Below are positions 19,281-28,001 of a DNA stretch of 64,000 nucleotides, piece after piece; within the stretch, counting starts at the first letter, position 1, and each line of letters starts with the position of its first letter. The notes beneath the pieces were generated by a model. It was not told the DNA's origin, ran no database searches, and saw only the letters and a list, made by a program, of their open reading frames with translations. Source of the stretch: Polyangium fumosum. Its GTDB lineage: Bacteria > Myxococcota_A > Polyangia > Polyangiales > Polyangiaceae. The stretch covers positions 186,001-250,000 of the forward strand of contig NZ_SSMQ01000002.1 in the NCBI RefSeq assembly GCF_005144585.1. Direction: 5' to 3'. Both the position numbers and the translations under genes were made by a program.

Positions 19281-20228
19281 TCACCACTTCACGAGCACCT
19301 TCGGCGGATCGACCACGACCTTCACGTGCGGCACTTCGAGCAGCACGTCGAGGTAAACGCTGCCCGGCTTGCTCACGTCCGCGCCGGAGCTCTTCGGCTC
19401 CACGCGCGGCACGAGCGACTCGGGCGAGACCGCGTTCACGTCCTCGTTCGAGCCGACGAGGCGCACCTTCACCGTGGGCGGCGTCGTCACGGCGCGCGGC
19501 AGACCCACGACCTCCACGCGCAGGTTCGCGAACTCCTTCTTCGCGAGCTCACGCGCGATCTCGACCGTCGCGATCACGCTGTCGACGACGTCGTAGTTCA
19601 CGAGCTTCGGCGGCTTGTCGAGCGGGAGCGGCCGGCGGTAGACGCCCTCGGTCAAGCCCGTCACGTCGAACGGCGCCGCGCGCGCGTACTGCATGACGTC
19701 CACGATCGAGCGAGCGCCCCGCGCCCGCACGACCTTCGGCTCGGAGCCGATCACGCCCTTCACCGCGAACGTCGGCGCCGGCTCGCCCGTGCGCGCGATC
19801 TGCACCGGGATCTCGCGCTCGACGACGTCGTCCCAGCGCAGCTCGATCGACGGCGGCTGGACCTCCTCGATCTGCACGCCCGTGGGCACGCGGAACATGC
19901 TCGGCTTGAGGTCGAGGTTCGTCTCGCGTCCGCTGCGCAGGTTGAGCTGGAGCGTGCCGAGATCGTCGCTGCGCAGGTCGTCGAGTTGCGTGCGCGAGCC
20001 GCGCAGCGTGACCTTCACCTCGTTCGGGATCTGCGTCATGAGCTGCCGGTTCGCGCTCTCCGGCGGCATGATCGTCACGACGCTGACCGAGAACGTGCGC
20101 TGCGCGTTCTCGGCGCCGTGGATGAACGCGTAGATCCCGAGCGCGCAGAGGAGCGACAGGATCTTCAGCCCGATGTTGTCGAGCAACGCCGCGCGGATGT
20201 TCTCGCGAAGCCCGTCCTTGGCCGTCAT
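19281..20228 (-). CDS. cdaR: YbbR-domain protein, CdaR-like regulator of diadenylate cyclase
   Basis: An N-terminal membrane anchor (about residues 18-36, GLKILSLLCALGIYAFIHG) is followed by tandem YbbR domains outside the membrane (for example VKVTLRGSRTQLDDL, GVQIEEVQPPSIELRWDD, VKVRLVGSNEDV). In Gram-positive bacteria the YbbR protein CdaR binds and controls the diadenylate cyclase CdaA. Here its ATG overlaps the cdaA stop by 4 bp (ATGA), which strongly supports the same pairing. The 315-residue length suggests three YbbR units. No glmM follows, unlike the Firmicute operon. Confidence 0.88.
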   Translation of the reverse strand: MTAKDGLRENIRAALLDNIGLKILSLLCALGIYAFIHGAENAQRTFSVSVVTIMPPESANRQLMTQIPNEVKVTLRGSRTQLDDLRSDDLGTLQLNLRSGRETNLDLKPSMFRVPTGVQIEEVQPPSIELRWDDVVEREIPVQIARTGEPAPTFAVKGVIGSEPKVVRARGARSIVDVMQYARAAPFDVTGLTEGVYRRPLPLDKPPKLVNYDVVDSVIATVEIARELAKKEFANLRVEVVGLPRAVTTPPTVKVRLVGSNEDVNAVSPESLVPRVEPKSSGADVSKPGSVYLDVLLEVPHVKVVVDPPKVLVKW

Positions 20229-21568
20229 GAGTCGTCACCATGGGTGGGGCTGCCAGCGCCTTCACCCGCGCGTGCAGGGTTGCCTTCGCCCGCGCGCGCG
20301 GTCGTCGGCGACGTGCCCGGCGGCGCGCTCGAAGGCGGACCGGGGGGCGTACTCGGAGGCGTGCTCGGAGGCGTGCTCGGAGGCGTCGCGGCCTGCGGCG
20401 CCACGGGGACCACGCCGGGCGGCGGCATCGTGGCCGCAATCGCGGCCGTGGGCGCGGGGTCCGAGGACGGCGGCGGCGGCGGCACGGTCGACGTGGGCAC
20501 GAACGTGTTCGGCCGCAGGGTCGGCGCCGCGACCGAGGCCGGCGGCATCTCCACGGTCGCGGCCGGGCGCATCGGCATGGCCGCGCTGCTCTGCGGCATG
20601 CGCGACGCGGGCGCGCCCGGAACGCCGGGCATCGGCGTCGCGCCGACCGAAGGGGGCGTCGGGATCGACGGACGCACGGGCGGCGCGGGCGGCGGGATCG
20701 CCGGCGTGCGCGAGGGCTGCGGCGGGGCCTGCGTGGGCGGGGCCGGGGGCTTGCGCGCGGCAGCGGCCTTTTGCTTCTTGCGCGACGAGCGCCCGAAGAG
20801 GCCGAGCAGCGCGTGCCGGAGCGACTGGCCGTCGAGGTTCGAGACGATGTTGCCGCTGAAGCAGAAGCTGATCGTCCCGCGCTCCTCGCTCACCACGACG
20901 ACGACCGCGTCGGTCTCCTCCGTGATGCCGAGCGCGGCGCGGTGGCGGGAGCCGAGGCTCGCGTCGAGCACCTTCGTCTCGGGCATCGGGAAGAACACGC
21001 CGGCGCGCGCGATCTTGAGGTCGCGGATCAAGACCGCGCCGTCGTGAAGCTTGTTCACCGACTCGGGGACGAACATGCTGACGAGCAGCTCTCGCGTCAC
21101 GACCGAGTCGAGGACGATGCCCTCGCTCTTGCAGAACTCGAGCACGTTCGCGTCCTGCTCGAAGGCGATGATCGCGCCCATGCGATGGCGCGCGAGCTCC
21201 GTCGCCGCCGCCACGACCTCGTCGATGACGCGCGACTGCTGCTCGCGCCCTCCGGCGAGCCACGCCTTCGAGCCCATGCGGATCAGCGCGCGACGGATGT
21301 CGTTCTGGAAGACGACGACGACGATCAGGATGATCGACGAGAGCAGCCACGAGAGCAGGTGCAGGAGCGTGACGAGCTCGAACGTCTTCGCCGCGAGGTA
21401 GAGCAAAAAGACGATGCCGAGCCCGAGGCCCATCTGCATCGCGCGCGTCCCGCGCATCACGAGGAGCGCGCGGTAGATGACGTACGCGACGATGAAGATG
21501 TCGATGAAGTCCCGCAGGATCTGCAGGAACGGGCGCGGGGCGAAGAGGCGGAGCAGGCCGTCGAGCAT
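20225..21568 (-). CDS. cdaA: Diadenylate cyclase CdaA (c-di-AMP synthase) with long Pro-rich tail
   Basis: Condenses two ATP into cyclic-di-AMP at the inner membrane face. Three membrane helices (about residues 18-38, 45-62, 68-88) precede a DAC/DisA_N domain (about 105-260) with the catalytic motifs DGA (176-178) and RHR (208-210), both intact. After residue 262 comes a basic patch (SSRKKQKAAAARK) and an approximately 180-residue Pro/Ala/Thr tail not found in typical CdaA proteins of about 270 residues. The tail includes a TPPS repeat coded by a 12-bp tandem repeat. The gene follows folP by 3 bp and overlaps cdaR by 4 bp. Confidence 0.94.
   Translation of the reverse strand: MLDGLLRLFAPRPFLQILRDFIDIFIVAYVIYRALLVMRGTRAMQMGLGLGIVFLLYLAAKTFELVTLLHLLSWLLSSIILIVVVVFQNDIRRALIRMGSKAWLAGGREQQSRVIDEVVAAATELARHRMGAIIAFEQDANVLEFCKSEGIVLDSVVTRELLVSMFVPESVNKLHDGAVLIRDLKIARAGVFFPMPETKVLDASLGSRHRAALGITEETDAVVVVVSEERGTISFCFSGNIVSNLDGQSLRHALLGLFGRSSRKKQKAAAARKPPAPPTQAPPQPSRTPAIPPPAPPVRPSIPTPPSVGATPMPGVPGAPASRMPQSSAAMPMRPAATVEMPPASVAAPTLRPNTFVPTSTVPPPPPSSDPAPTAAIAATMPPPGVVPVAPQAATPPSTPPSTPPSTPPGPPSSAPPGTSPTTARAGEGNPARAGEGAGSPTHGDDS
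20353..20388. repeat. 12-bp tandem repeat in cdaA tail
   Basis: Three copies of CTCGGAGGCGTG code on the minus strand for a TPPS repeat in the Pro-rich tail of CdaA. Confidence 0.8.
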
Positions 21569-21571
21569 GGC

Positions 21572-22444
21572 TCAGGCGTCCCCCCCTCGGCGCGCGTCGA
21601 TCGCCGCCGCCACGGCGAGCGCTTGCACCACCGCCTTCACGTCGTGCACCCGCACGATCGCCGCGCCGCCCGACACGCACGCGAGCACCGCGGCGATCGT
21701 CCCGCCAAGCCGCTCGTCCGGCGGCGCGAGCGCGCTCGCGTCCGGATTTGCCGCGCGCGCGACGAACGATTTCCGGCTCGGCCCCACGAGCACCGGGAAG
21801 CCGAGCGCCGCGAGCTCGTCGAGCCGCGCGCAAAGCTCGATCGAGTGACGCGCGTTCTTCGCGAACCCGAGCCCCGGATCGAGCACGAGGTCGTCGCGCG
21901 GCAGGCCCTCCGCGAGCGCCCGCTCGGCCGCTTCGGTCCACTCGCGCGCGACGTCCGCGACGACGTCCCCGTACGCGGCGTCGTCGTACATCGAGAAGCC
22001 GCGCATGTCGGTCATCGATCCGCGGCAATGCATGAGGACGAGCGAAGCGCCGGCGCGTGCGCAAAGCGCGCCGAGCTCGGCCGCAGGCTCGAGCGACACC
22101 GTGTTCACGATGCGCGCGCCCTCGCCGAGGGCCCACGCGGCGACGTCGGGCAAGGTCGTGTCGATCGAGACCACCACGCCGAGCTCCACGCTCGCACGGA
22201 TGAGCCCGCCGATGCGCCGGATCTGCTCAGCCGCGTCGATCGGGGAAGAACCCGGCCGCGTCGATTCGGCGCCGATGTCGAGGATGTGCGCTCCTTCGAT
22301 CACGAGCCCCCGCACATGCGCAACGGCTGCCGCATCATCCAGGAATCGTCCCCCATCCGAGAAAGAGTCCGGGGTGCGATTACAAACCCCCATGACGAGC
22401 GCGCCCCGTCGGCTCGAAAGAAGCGCGCGGAGCGGGGACGACAT
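21572..22444 (-). CDS. folP: Dihydropteroate synthase
   Basis: Joins p-aminobenzoate to 6-hydroxymethyl-dihydropterin diphosphate in folate synthesis. Family motifs are in order: MGVCNRTPDSFSDGG, ILDIGAESTRPG, SIDTTLPDVA, IVNTVS, LMHCRGSM, LDPGLGFAKN, GPSRKSF and VRVHDV. The ATG at 22444 gives a normal 290-residue protein; the frame stays open further upstream but the residues there are not conserved. There is no ribosome binding site; TACGCA lies 6 nt before the ATG. First gene of the folP-cdaA-cdaR unit and divergent from the PgpH-like gene. Confidence 0.95.
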   Translation of the reverse strand: MSSPLRALLSSRRGALVMGVCNRTPDSFSDGGRFLDDAAAVAHVRGLVIEGAHILDIGAESTRPGSSPIDAAEQIRRIGGLIRASVELGVVVSIDTTLPDVAAWALGEGARIVNTVSLEPAAELGALCARAGASLVLMHCRGSMTDMRGFSMYDDAAYGDVVADVAREWTEAAERALAEGLPRDDLVLDPGLGFAKNARHSIELCARLDELAALGFPVLVGPSRKSFVARAANPDASALAPPDERLGGTIAAVLACVSGGAAIVRVHDVKAVVQALAVAAAIDARRGGDA

Positions 22445-22709
22445 TGTGTGTGCGTAGCAAGTTCCGAGCCGGCCGGCAATCTTCGACCGTGTGCGGCAAA
22501 AACCCCACGATCCGTCAGCGAAATCCTTGGACTTTCCCGAGGTCGTCCTTGCAGGCGTCCGGGCGCGGCCGGTCGGTGTGTGTTCGTCGGGTGGCGCGGC
22601 ACGTGCGATCTCCCTGACGCGCGGCGAAATGCCTGCTACGGTCGGCCGATCCGCGTGTCCGAGGCGTCTCGGGCCGCATTCGGCCGAGGCCACGCCGCGG
22701 CCCGAGCGA
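22445..22709. other. Shared divergent control region of folP-cdaA-cdaR and pgpH-like genes
   Basis: The 265-bp region between the c-di-AMP synthase operon and the phosphodiesterase gene. It holds the TACGCA box for folP and TACGGT (22637-22642) in the rightward direction. No clear riboswitch fold for c-di-AMP was recognised. Confidence 0.5.
22451..22456 (-). promoter_or_regulatory. Putative -10 box TACGCA before folP
   Basis: TTGCTACGCA places a -10-like hexamer 6 nt before the folP ATG. The same TTGCTAC core precedes the genes at 24532 and 59668. Confidence 0.33.
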
Positions 22710-24491
22710 ATGATGCTAGCCACGCGTGTTCGAGCAGGGGCGACGGCCGGCCTCGTGCTGAGCCTGATTTTCGCCGCACTGTTCACGGCCATCGGCACCT
22801 TCGACCTGTACGTACCCTCCCTGGCACCTCGCCTCGGAGAAACGGCGCCGGTCACGCTGCGAATTCCCTACGGCCCGCGGATCGTCCGCGACGCTCGCTC
22901 GGGCCGGCTCGCCTACGAGCACGCCCGCGTGATCGTGCCGCGCGGCACCCTCCTCCACGAGGAAAACGACGAGCACCGCGCCGCCTTCGCCTACGAATCG
23001 ACGCGCAGGCCCCCGGCGACGGCGCGCCTCGTCTCGGTGTTCGTCATCCATTTCATCGTCTGCCTCATGCTCACCGCGTACCTGCGGCGCTTCGGGCAGA
23101 ACCGCGTGCGGCTCTTGCGCGCGCAGATCGGGCTGCTCAGCCTCATGGCGGGCAGCGTCGCGCTCGCCAAGGGCATGCTCCTGCTCACGGCGCTGCCGGA
23201 GTTCTGGGTGCCGATGGCGGCGCTGCCGCTCTGGGTCGCGCATGCCTTCGATCGACGCACGGCCTTCCTCGTCGATCTCGCCGTCGCCTTCGTCGCCGCC
23301 TCGCTCCTGCGCTTCGACAACCTCCTCTTGTCGGTGCTGCTCGTGCGCGGCGTCGCGGCCACGCTCTTCTTCTTCGATCGCAAGCACGCGCGGCAAATGG
23401 TCATCGCCGGCACGCTCGCCGGCATCTCGGGCGCGGTCGTGTTCATCGCGCTGACCGTCGTCTACGAGGGCCGCTTCAACGTGCTCGCCGACATCTTCCG
23501 CGGCACGAGCTCGAACGTGCTCGCCTGCATCGGCGGCGGCATGCTCGCCGGCATCCTGGCGCGCGCGCTGCGAGATCCGGCCGAGCGCGCGATGGGCCAT
23601 GTGTCCCGCGAAAAGCTGATCGATCTCACCGACCTCGAACAACCGCTCCTGCGGAAGATGGCCGCGGAGGCGCCGGGGAGCTGGGAGCACGCGCGCGCGA
23701 TGGCGAACCTCGCGGAGGCCGCAGCGAGCGCGATCGGCTCGGACGCGCTGCTCACGCGCGTCGGCGCGTACTACCACGACCTCGGCAAGACCGTGCAGCC
23801 CAAGTACTTCGTCGAGAACCTCGCGCACGGCGAGAAATCGCCCCACGAGGAGCTCGACCCCGAGGTCTCGGCCGACGCGATCATGGCGCACGTCGTGATG
23901 GGCACGAAGATCCTGCGCGACGGCCGCATCCCCGAGCCCGTCGTCGAGTTCGCCTACACGCACCACGGCACGCAGGTCGTCGAGTTCTTCTGGCACAAGT
24001 GCAAGGAGCAAGGAAACCCGCGTGGCCTCACGCAGGAGTACTTCCGCTACCCGGGCATGAAGCCGCAGACGAAGGAGACGGCGATCCTCATGCTCGTCGA
24101 CTCCATCGAGGCCGCGAGCCGCACGATCTGGCCGCCCGAGCAGAAGAAGTTCGAGGAGATGATCCAGCGCGTCATCTTCACGAAGCTGTCGAGCGGTCAG
24201 CTCGACGAGTCGGGCCTCTCCCTGGAAGACCTGCGCATCATCACGACGCGCATGGCGACGACGCTCGTGAACCTCTACCACGGCCGCATCAAGTACCCGT
24301 GGCAACGCGACAGCGCGAAGCAGGAGGCCGAAAAGACGCCCATCGTGCACGGCGCGCCGCCCGCGAACACGACCCCCGTCGTGCACTCGCCCGCCGAGCT
24401 GCCCGAGCCAAAGAGCTCGAAGGACGGCCCGAAATCCGGCGAGGCGAAGGGCGAAGGCAAGTCCGCGACGACCGAGGAGTCCGCGAGCTGA
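22710..24491 (+). CDS. pgpH: 7TM-HD family c-di-AMP phosphodiesterase, PgpH type
   Basis: Predicted to hydrolyse c-di-AMP to pApA. One N-terminal membrane helix (about 10-30), an extracytoplasmic segment of only about 75 residues, then a block of about six helices (105-290) and a cytoplasmic HD domain (about 320-525). Metal ligands of the PgpH HD domain are present: His327, His356-Asp357 (YYHDLGK), His394, His418-His419 and Asp464 (VDSIEAASR). The extracytoplasmic domain is much shorter than in Listeria PgpH. The last 60 residues are Lys/Pro/Ser-rich. Two ATGs are adjacent at 22710; an upstream in-frame ATG at 22629 is an alternative. It sits divergent from the c-di-AMP synthase operon. Confidence 0.9.
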   Translation: MMLATRVRAGATAGLVLSLIFAALFTAIGTFDLYVPSLAPRLGETAPVTLRIPYGPRIVRDARSGRLAYEHARVIVPRGTLLHEENDEHRAAFAYESTRRPPATARLVSVFVIHFIVCLMLTAYLRRFGQNRVRLLRAQIGLLSLMAGSVALAKGMLLLTALPEFWVPMAALPLWVAHAFDRRTAFLVDLAVAFVAASLLRFDNLLLSVLLVRGVAATLFFFDRKHARQMVIAGTLAGISGAVVFIALTVVYEGRFNVLADIFRGTSSNVLACIGGGMLAGILARALRDPAERAMGHVSREKLIDLTDLEQPLLRKMAAEAPGSWEHARAMANLAEAAASAIGSDALLTRVGAYYHDLGKTVQPKYFVENLAHGEKSPHEELDPEVSADAIMAHVVMGTKILRDGRIPEPVVEFAYTHHGTQVVEFFWHKCKEQGNPRGLTQEYFRYPGMKPQTKETAILMLVDSIEAASRTIWPPEQKKFEEMIQRVIFTKLSSGQLDESGLSLEDLRIITTRMATTLVNLYHGRIKYPWQRDSAKQEAEKTPIVHGAPPANTTPVVHSPAELPEPKSSKDGPKSGEAKGEGKSATTEESAS

Positions 24492-24519
24492 CGAGGGCGA
24501 TCCTCGTGGGAAAACTTGC

Positions 24520-24525
24520 TACAAC
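24520..24525 (+). promoter_or_regulatory. Putative -10 box TACAAC before acyl-CoA dehydrogenase
   Basis: TTGCTACAAC ends 6 nt before the GTG start; no ribosome binding site is present. Confidence 0.33.
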
Positions 24526-24531
24526 GAGCGA

Positions 24532-26259
24532 GTGCCCCCGCTGATCGAGCAAAGCTTCACGAAGGCGCTCTTCCACGGCGTGATCGCCGAGGACATGATC
24601 TTCCCGTACCCGGAGATGACCTCCGAGGAGCGGCAGAGCACGTCGATCATCCTCGACAGCGTCCGCCGGTTCTTCGCGGCGAACGTGGACAGCGCCAAGA
24701 TCGACCGCGACCACGAGATCCCGAAGGCGGTCCTGGACGGCCTTCGCTCGCTCGGCCTCTTCGGCCTGCAAATCCCCACCGAGTACGGCGGCATCGGCCT
24801 CTCCACCGCGGCCTACGCGCGCGTGATGCAAGAGATCGGCGGCATGGATGCCTCGATCGCGGTCACGCTCGGGGCGCACCAGTCGATCGGCTACAAGTCG
24901 CTCCTGCTCTTCGGCACCCACGAGCAGAAGCGACGGTATCTGCCGCAGCTCGCGACCGGCGAGTCGGTCGCGGCCTTCGCGCTCACCGAGCCGTCCGCGG
25001 GCTCCGACGCGGCGGCGATCAAGACCCGCGCGGAGGCGGTCGACGGCGGCGCAGCCTACGTGCTGAACGGCTCGAAGATCTGGATCACGAACGGCGGCTT
25101 CGCGGACGTCTTCACCCTCTTCGCCCGCACGAGCGCGCTCGAAGAGGGCTCGAAGCCGAAGATCACCGCCTTCCTCGTCGAGCGCGGCATGGGCGTCACG
25201 AACGGGCCGAACGAGCACAAGCTCGGCATCCGCGGCTCCTCCACGACCGAGCTCTTCCTGGAGAACGTGCGCGTGCCCCGCGAGAACGTGGTCGGCGACG
25301 TGGGCAAGGGCTTCAAGGTCGCGATGGAGGTCCTGAACTCGGGGCGCCTCGGCCTCGCCTCGGGCTGCGTCGGCGTATGCAAGACGCTGCTCCGCCTGGC
25401 GATCGCGCGCGTCGAGGAGCGCCGCGCCTTCGGCCGGAACATCGGCGACTTCGGCCTCATCAAGGACAAGATCGCGCGCATGCTCGCCGAGACGTACGCG
25501 CTCGAGTCGATGACGTACCTCACGGCCGGCCTCGTCGACTCGAAGATCGCCGACTACTCGATGGAGAGCGCGATCTGCAAGGTGAAGGGCTCCGAGACGC
25601 TCTGGAGCGTCGTCAACGATACGCTCCAGATCGCGGCGGGCATCGGCTACATGCAGGACTATCCGTACGAGCGGATCCTGCGTGACTCGCGGGTGAACCT
25701 CATCTTCGAGGGCACGAACGACATCCTCCGTTGCTTCATCGCGCTCTCGGGCATGGCCGCGCCGGGCAAGGCGCTCGCCGAGGTCGTGAAGGCGATGCGC
25801 GAGCCCATCAAGGGCTTCGGCCTGCTCAGCGATTTCGCGCTCCGCAAGGCGCGCGCCGCGCTCGGCCGCGAGCGCATGACCCGCGTGCACCCGCTGCTCG
25901 GACGCGAAGCCGTGATCTTCGAGGAGTACGTCTCGGAGCTCGCCGTGCAGGCGGAGAACGTGCTGCGCAAGCACGGCCGCGACATCGCCGAGATGCAGTT
26001 CACGCAGCTCCGCATCGCCGACATGGTGATGGATCTCTTCGCCGTGGCCGCGTGCCTCACCCGCACGACACGCGCGATCGAGCGGCGCGGCGAGGACGGG
26101 GCGCGGCGCGAGATCGATCTCTGCTCGCTCTACCTGAACATGGCCCACAAGCGCCTGCGGCAGAACGTCTCGGACTTCGCGCGCAACGACGACGAGCTGC
26201 GCAAGGCGATCGCCGGGCGCGCCTACATCGACGGCGCGTATCCGTTCGACGTGCTCTAG
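24532..26259 (+). CDS. Acyl-CoA dehydrogenase, ACAD9/VLCAD-like
   Basis: FAD-dependent first step of fatty acid beta-oxidation. Residues 30-420 form the acyl-CoA dehydrogenase fold (FGLQIPTEYGGIGLS, ALTEPSAGSDA, KIWITNGG, RAFGRNIGDF), with the catalytic base Glu393 in IFEGTNDILR. The 575-residue length and the extra helical C-terminal domain (about 430-575) match very-long-chain/ACAD9-type enzymes. The start is the GTG at 24532; there is no ribosome binding site, but TACAAC lies 6 nt before it. Preceded by the PgpH-like gene at 40 bp and followed by an acetyltransferase gene. Confidence 0.92.
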   Translation: MPPLIEQSFTKALFHGVIAEDMIFPYPEMTSEERQSTSIILDSVRRFFAANVDSAKIDRDHEIPKAVLDGLRSLGLFGLQIPTEYGGIGLSTAAYARVMQEIGGMDASIAVTLGAHQSIGYKSLLLFGTHEQKRRYLPQLATGESVAAFALTEPSAGSDAAAIKTRAEAVDGGAAYVLNGSKIWITNGGFADVFTLFARTSALEEGSKPKITAFLVERGMGVTNGPNEHKLGIRGSSTTELFLENVRVPRENVVGDVGKGFKVAMEVLNSGRLGLASGCVGVCKTLLRLAIARVEERRAFGRNIGDFGLIKDKIARMLAETYALESMTYLTAGLVDSKIADYSMESAICKVKGSETLWSVVNDTLQIAAGIGYMQDYPYERILRDSRVNLIFEGTNDILRCFIALSGMAAPGKALAEVVKAMREPIKGFGLLSDFALRKARAALGRERMTRVHPLLGREAVIFEEYVSELAVQAENVLRKHGRDIAEMQFTQLRIADMVMDLFAVAACLTRTTRAIERRGEDGARREIDLCSLYLNMAHKRLRQNVSDFARNDDELRKAIAGRAYIDGAYPFDVL

Positions 26260-26307
26260 CGCGGGCGGTCGAGCGATCCCGGCGCGTGCCTTGCACGACG
26301 CCCGGGC

Positions 26308-27276
26308 GTGACGACGTCTCCTGGATTCCTCATCGAACGCGCCGACGCGCGACATCGCGACTTCGTGCAGCATTTGCTCTCGGAGCACCTGCCCGGGTCG
26401 GACGTCGCGCGCAGGTACACTTGGCTCTACGAGCAGAACCCGCACGGCCGCGCCGTGACGGTCATCGCCCGCGACGAACGGACCGGGGAGCCGCTCGGGA
26501 TCACCTCGGCCTTCCCGCGCCGCATGCTCATCGCCGGCCGCACACGCCTCGGCTCGGTCGGAGGCGACGGCTACGTGCGTCCCTCGGCCCGCCGTCGTGG
26601 CATCGCCACCGCCATGCACCGCGCCGCGCTCGAAAGCATGCGCGCCGAGGGCGTCGAGATCATGTTCGGCCCGCCCGAGCCGCACAACCTCCGCGCCCTC
26701 GAACGTGCCGGCGCGCGCGTGGTTTGTCACGTCCGCCGCTTCTCCCGCCCGCGCGTCTTGCAGAGTTTCCTCGGCCCCCTCGGCCGCTTCCTCGTCCGCG
26801 GCGCGCGCCTCGTGCCGATCGAGGGGCGCGACCGCCGGGTCGATCAGATCTTCGAGCGCGCCGTCGACGGAAGCGTCGTCACGCCCGTGCGCGACGCCGC
26901 CCACTACGCGTGGCGCTTCGTCGACAGCCCCGCCCGCGCGCAGCGCGCCTACGTCGTCCTGCGCCGGGACAAACCGCTCGGCCTCTGCGTGCTCGAACGC
27001 TCGGACCGCCGCGTCGCCCTCGTGGACGTCTTCGCGCATCCGGACGATTTCGGCGACGCGCTCACGATCATCGCCTCGGCCTCGGGCGCGGACTCGCTCG
27101 TGACGCAGCTCAACGACCGCGGACCGCACGCGCGGAGCCTCGCGCGCGCTGGGTTCTTCCCGCGCGAGGGAAAACCCTTCCAGGTCCACGCCTGCGAAGG
27201 CATGGATCCGGCCGTATTCGACGCGAATCGCTGGTACCACACCTGGGGCGACGGCGACCTCGATCGCGTGCTCTAG
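26308..27276 (+). CDS. GNAT family N-acetyltransferase
   Basis: The N-terminal half (about residues 8-150) has the GNAT acetyl-CoA signature: GDGYVRPSARRRGIATAMHR contains the R/Q-x-x-G-x-G/A pyrophosphate loop, followed by the strand that ends at GPPEPHNLRALERAG. The C-terminal half (about 170-320) looks like a second, degenerate GNAT-like domain, as in other 320-residue bacterial members. Substrate unknown. The GTG start at 26308 follows the acyl-CoA dehydrogenase by 48 bp. It converges on the next gene with 4 bp between stops. Confidence 0.83.
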   Translation: MTTSPGFLIERADARHRDFVQHLLSEHLPGSDVARRYTWLYEQNPHGRAVTVIARDERTGEPLGITSAFPRRMLIAGRTRLGSVGGDGYVRPSARRRGIATAMHRAALESMRAEGVEIMFGPPEPHNLRALERAGARVVCHVRRFSRPRVLQSFLGPLGRFLVRGARLVPIEGRDRRVDQIFERAVDGSVVTPVRDAAHYAWRFVDSPARAQRAYVVLRRDKPLGLCVLERSDRRVALVDVFAHPDDFGDALTIIASASGADSLVTQLNDRGPHARSLARAGFFPREGKPFQVHACEGMDPAVFDANRWYHTWGDGDLDRVL

Positions 27277-27280
27277 CCCC

Positions 27281-27919
27281 TCAGCGCACCGCCATCGGAC
27301 CGATCACTTCGAGGATCGCATCGATCTCCAGCACGCGGGCAAACGCCGCGAGCGACACGCGCTTCTGCGATCCCGAGCTCGCCTCGTTCACCCCGATCTG
27401 GCCCGCGGTGATCGCCTCGCGCAGCGTCGCGATCGCGTCCTTGTGCTGCCCGAGCGGACCGTCGCTCGGATCGAGCGTCGTCTCCGGCTGCACCTTTCGA
27501 CCGGGCAGCTCCACCTCGAACATACAGCCGGTGCGGTTGTCGATGACCCCGTAGATGTACACGCTCACCTCGGGCGCGGGCAGCGCGCCGAAGGTCCGCT
27601 CGAGCTCGTGCAGGAGCGCCGCGAAACGCGCGCCGTCGAGGCCCGTCGGGAGCAGCACGCCGTCGCGGGAGAGCTCGACCATCCGCTCGTGCAGGTACCC
27701 GAGCAGCATGCTGCGCAGCCGCTCCGTGAACACCGGCGACGACGCGCGCCCCGACGACGCTGCCGCCGCCTCCTCGACGGCCGTGATCAGATCCTCCGCC
27801 GAGAAGACCGACACGTCGATGCAAAGATCCGTACAGAATGCGTGGACGAACGCGGCTGCGTCTCTCCGAATCCCTTCGTCGAACCCTGCGAGCGCCTTCG
27901 TGAGCGGCTCGGTGATCAT
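27281..27919 (-). CDS. Hypothetical protein
   Basis: A 212-residue soluble protein with no signal peptide or membrane segment and no family I recognise. The N-terminal half is helical and acidic (DEGIRRDAAAFVHAF, LITAVEEAAAASSGR); the middle has a beta segment VSVYIYGVIDNRTGCMFEVE; the C-terminus ends in FARVLEIDAILEVIGPMAV. The ATG at 27919 is chosen for its ribosome binding site GAGGAGG, 9 nt upstream. A TACGCT box lies about 32 nt upstream of the start. It is 82 bp from the NamZ-like gene on the same strand and may be co-transcribed with it. Confidence 0.72.
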   Translation of the reverse strand: MITEPLTKALAGFDEGIRRDAAAFVHAFCTDLCIDVSVFSAEDLITAVEEAAAASSGRASSPVFTERLRSMLLGYLHERMVELSRDGVLLPTGLDGARFAALLHELERTFGALPAPEVSVYIYGVIDNRTGCMFEVELPGRKVQPETTLDPSDGPLGQHKDAIATLREAITAGQIGVNEASSGSQKRVSLAAFARVLEIDAILEVIGPMAVR

Positions 27920-28001
27920 GCAGGTGGGCCTCCTCGGTCGACGCCCCAGCGTAGCGCCGGAAGTCGCCCGCAGGTAGGCGCGCAAAAGCCGCGCTTCGTG
28001 T

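Noticed and set aside
22445-22709. Search for a c-di-AMP (ydaO) riboswitch before the PgpH-like gene
   Set aside because: None of the conserved ydaO sequence blocks could be recognised.
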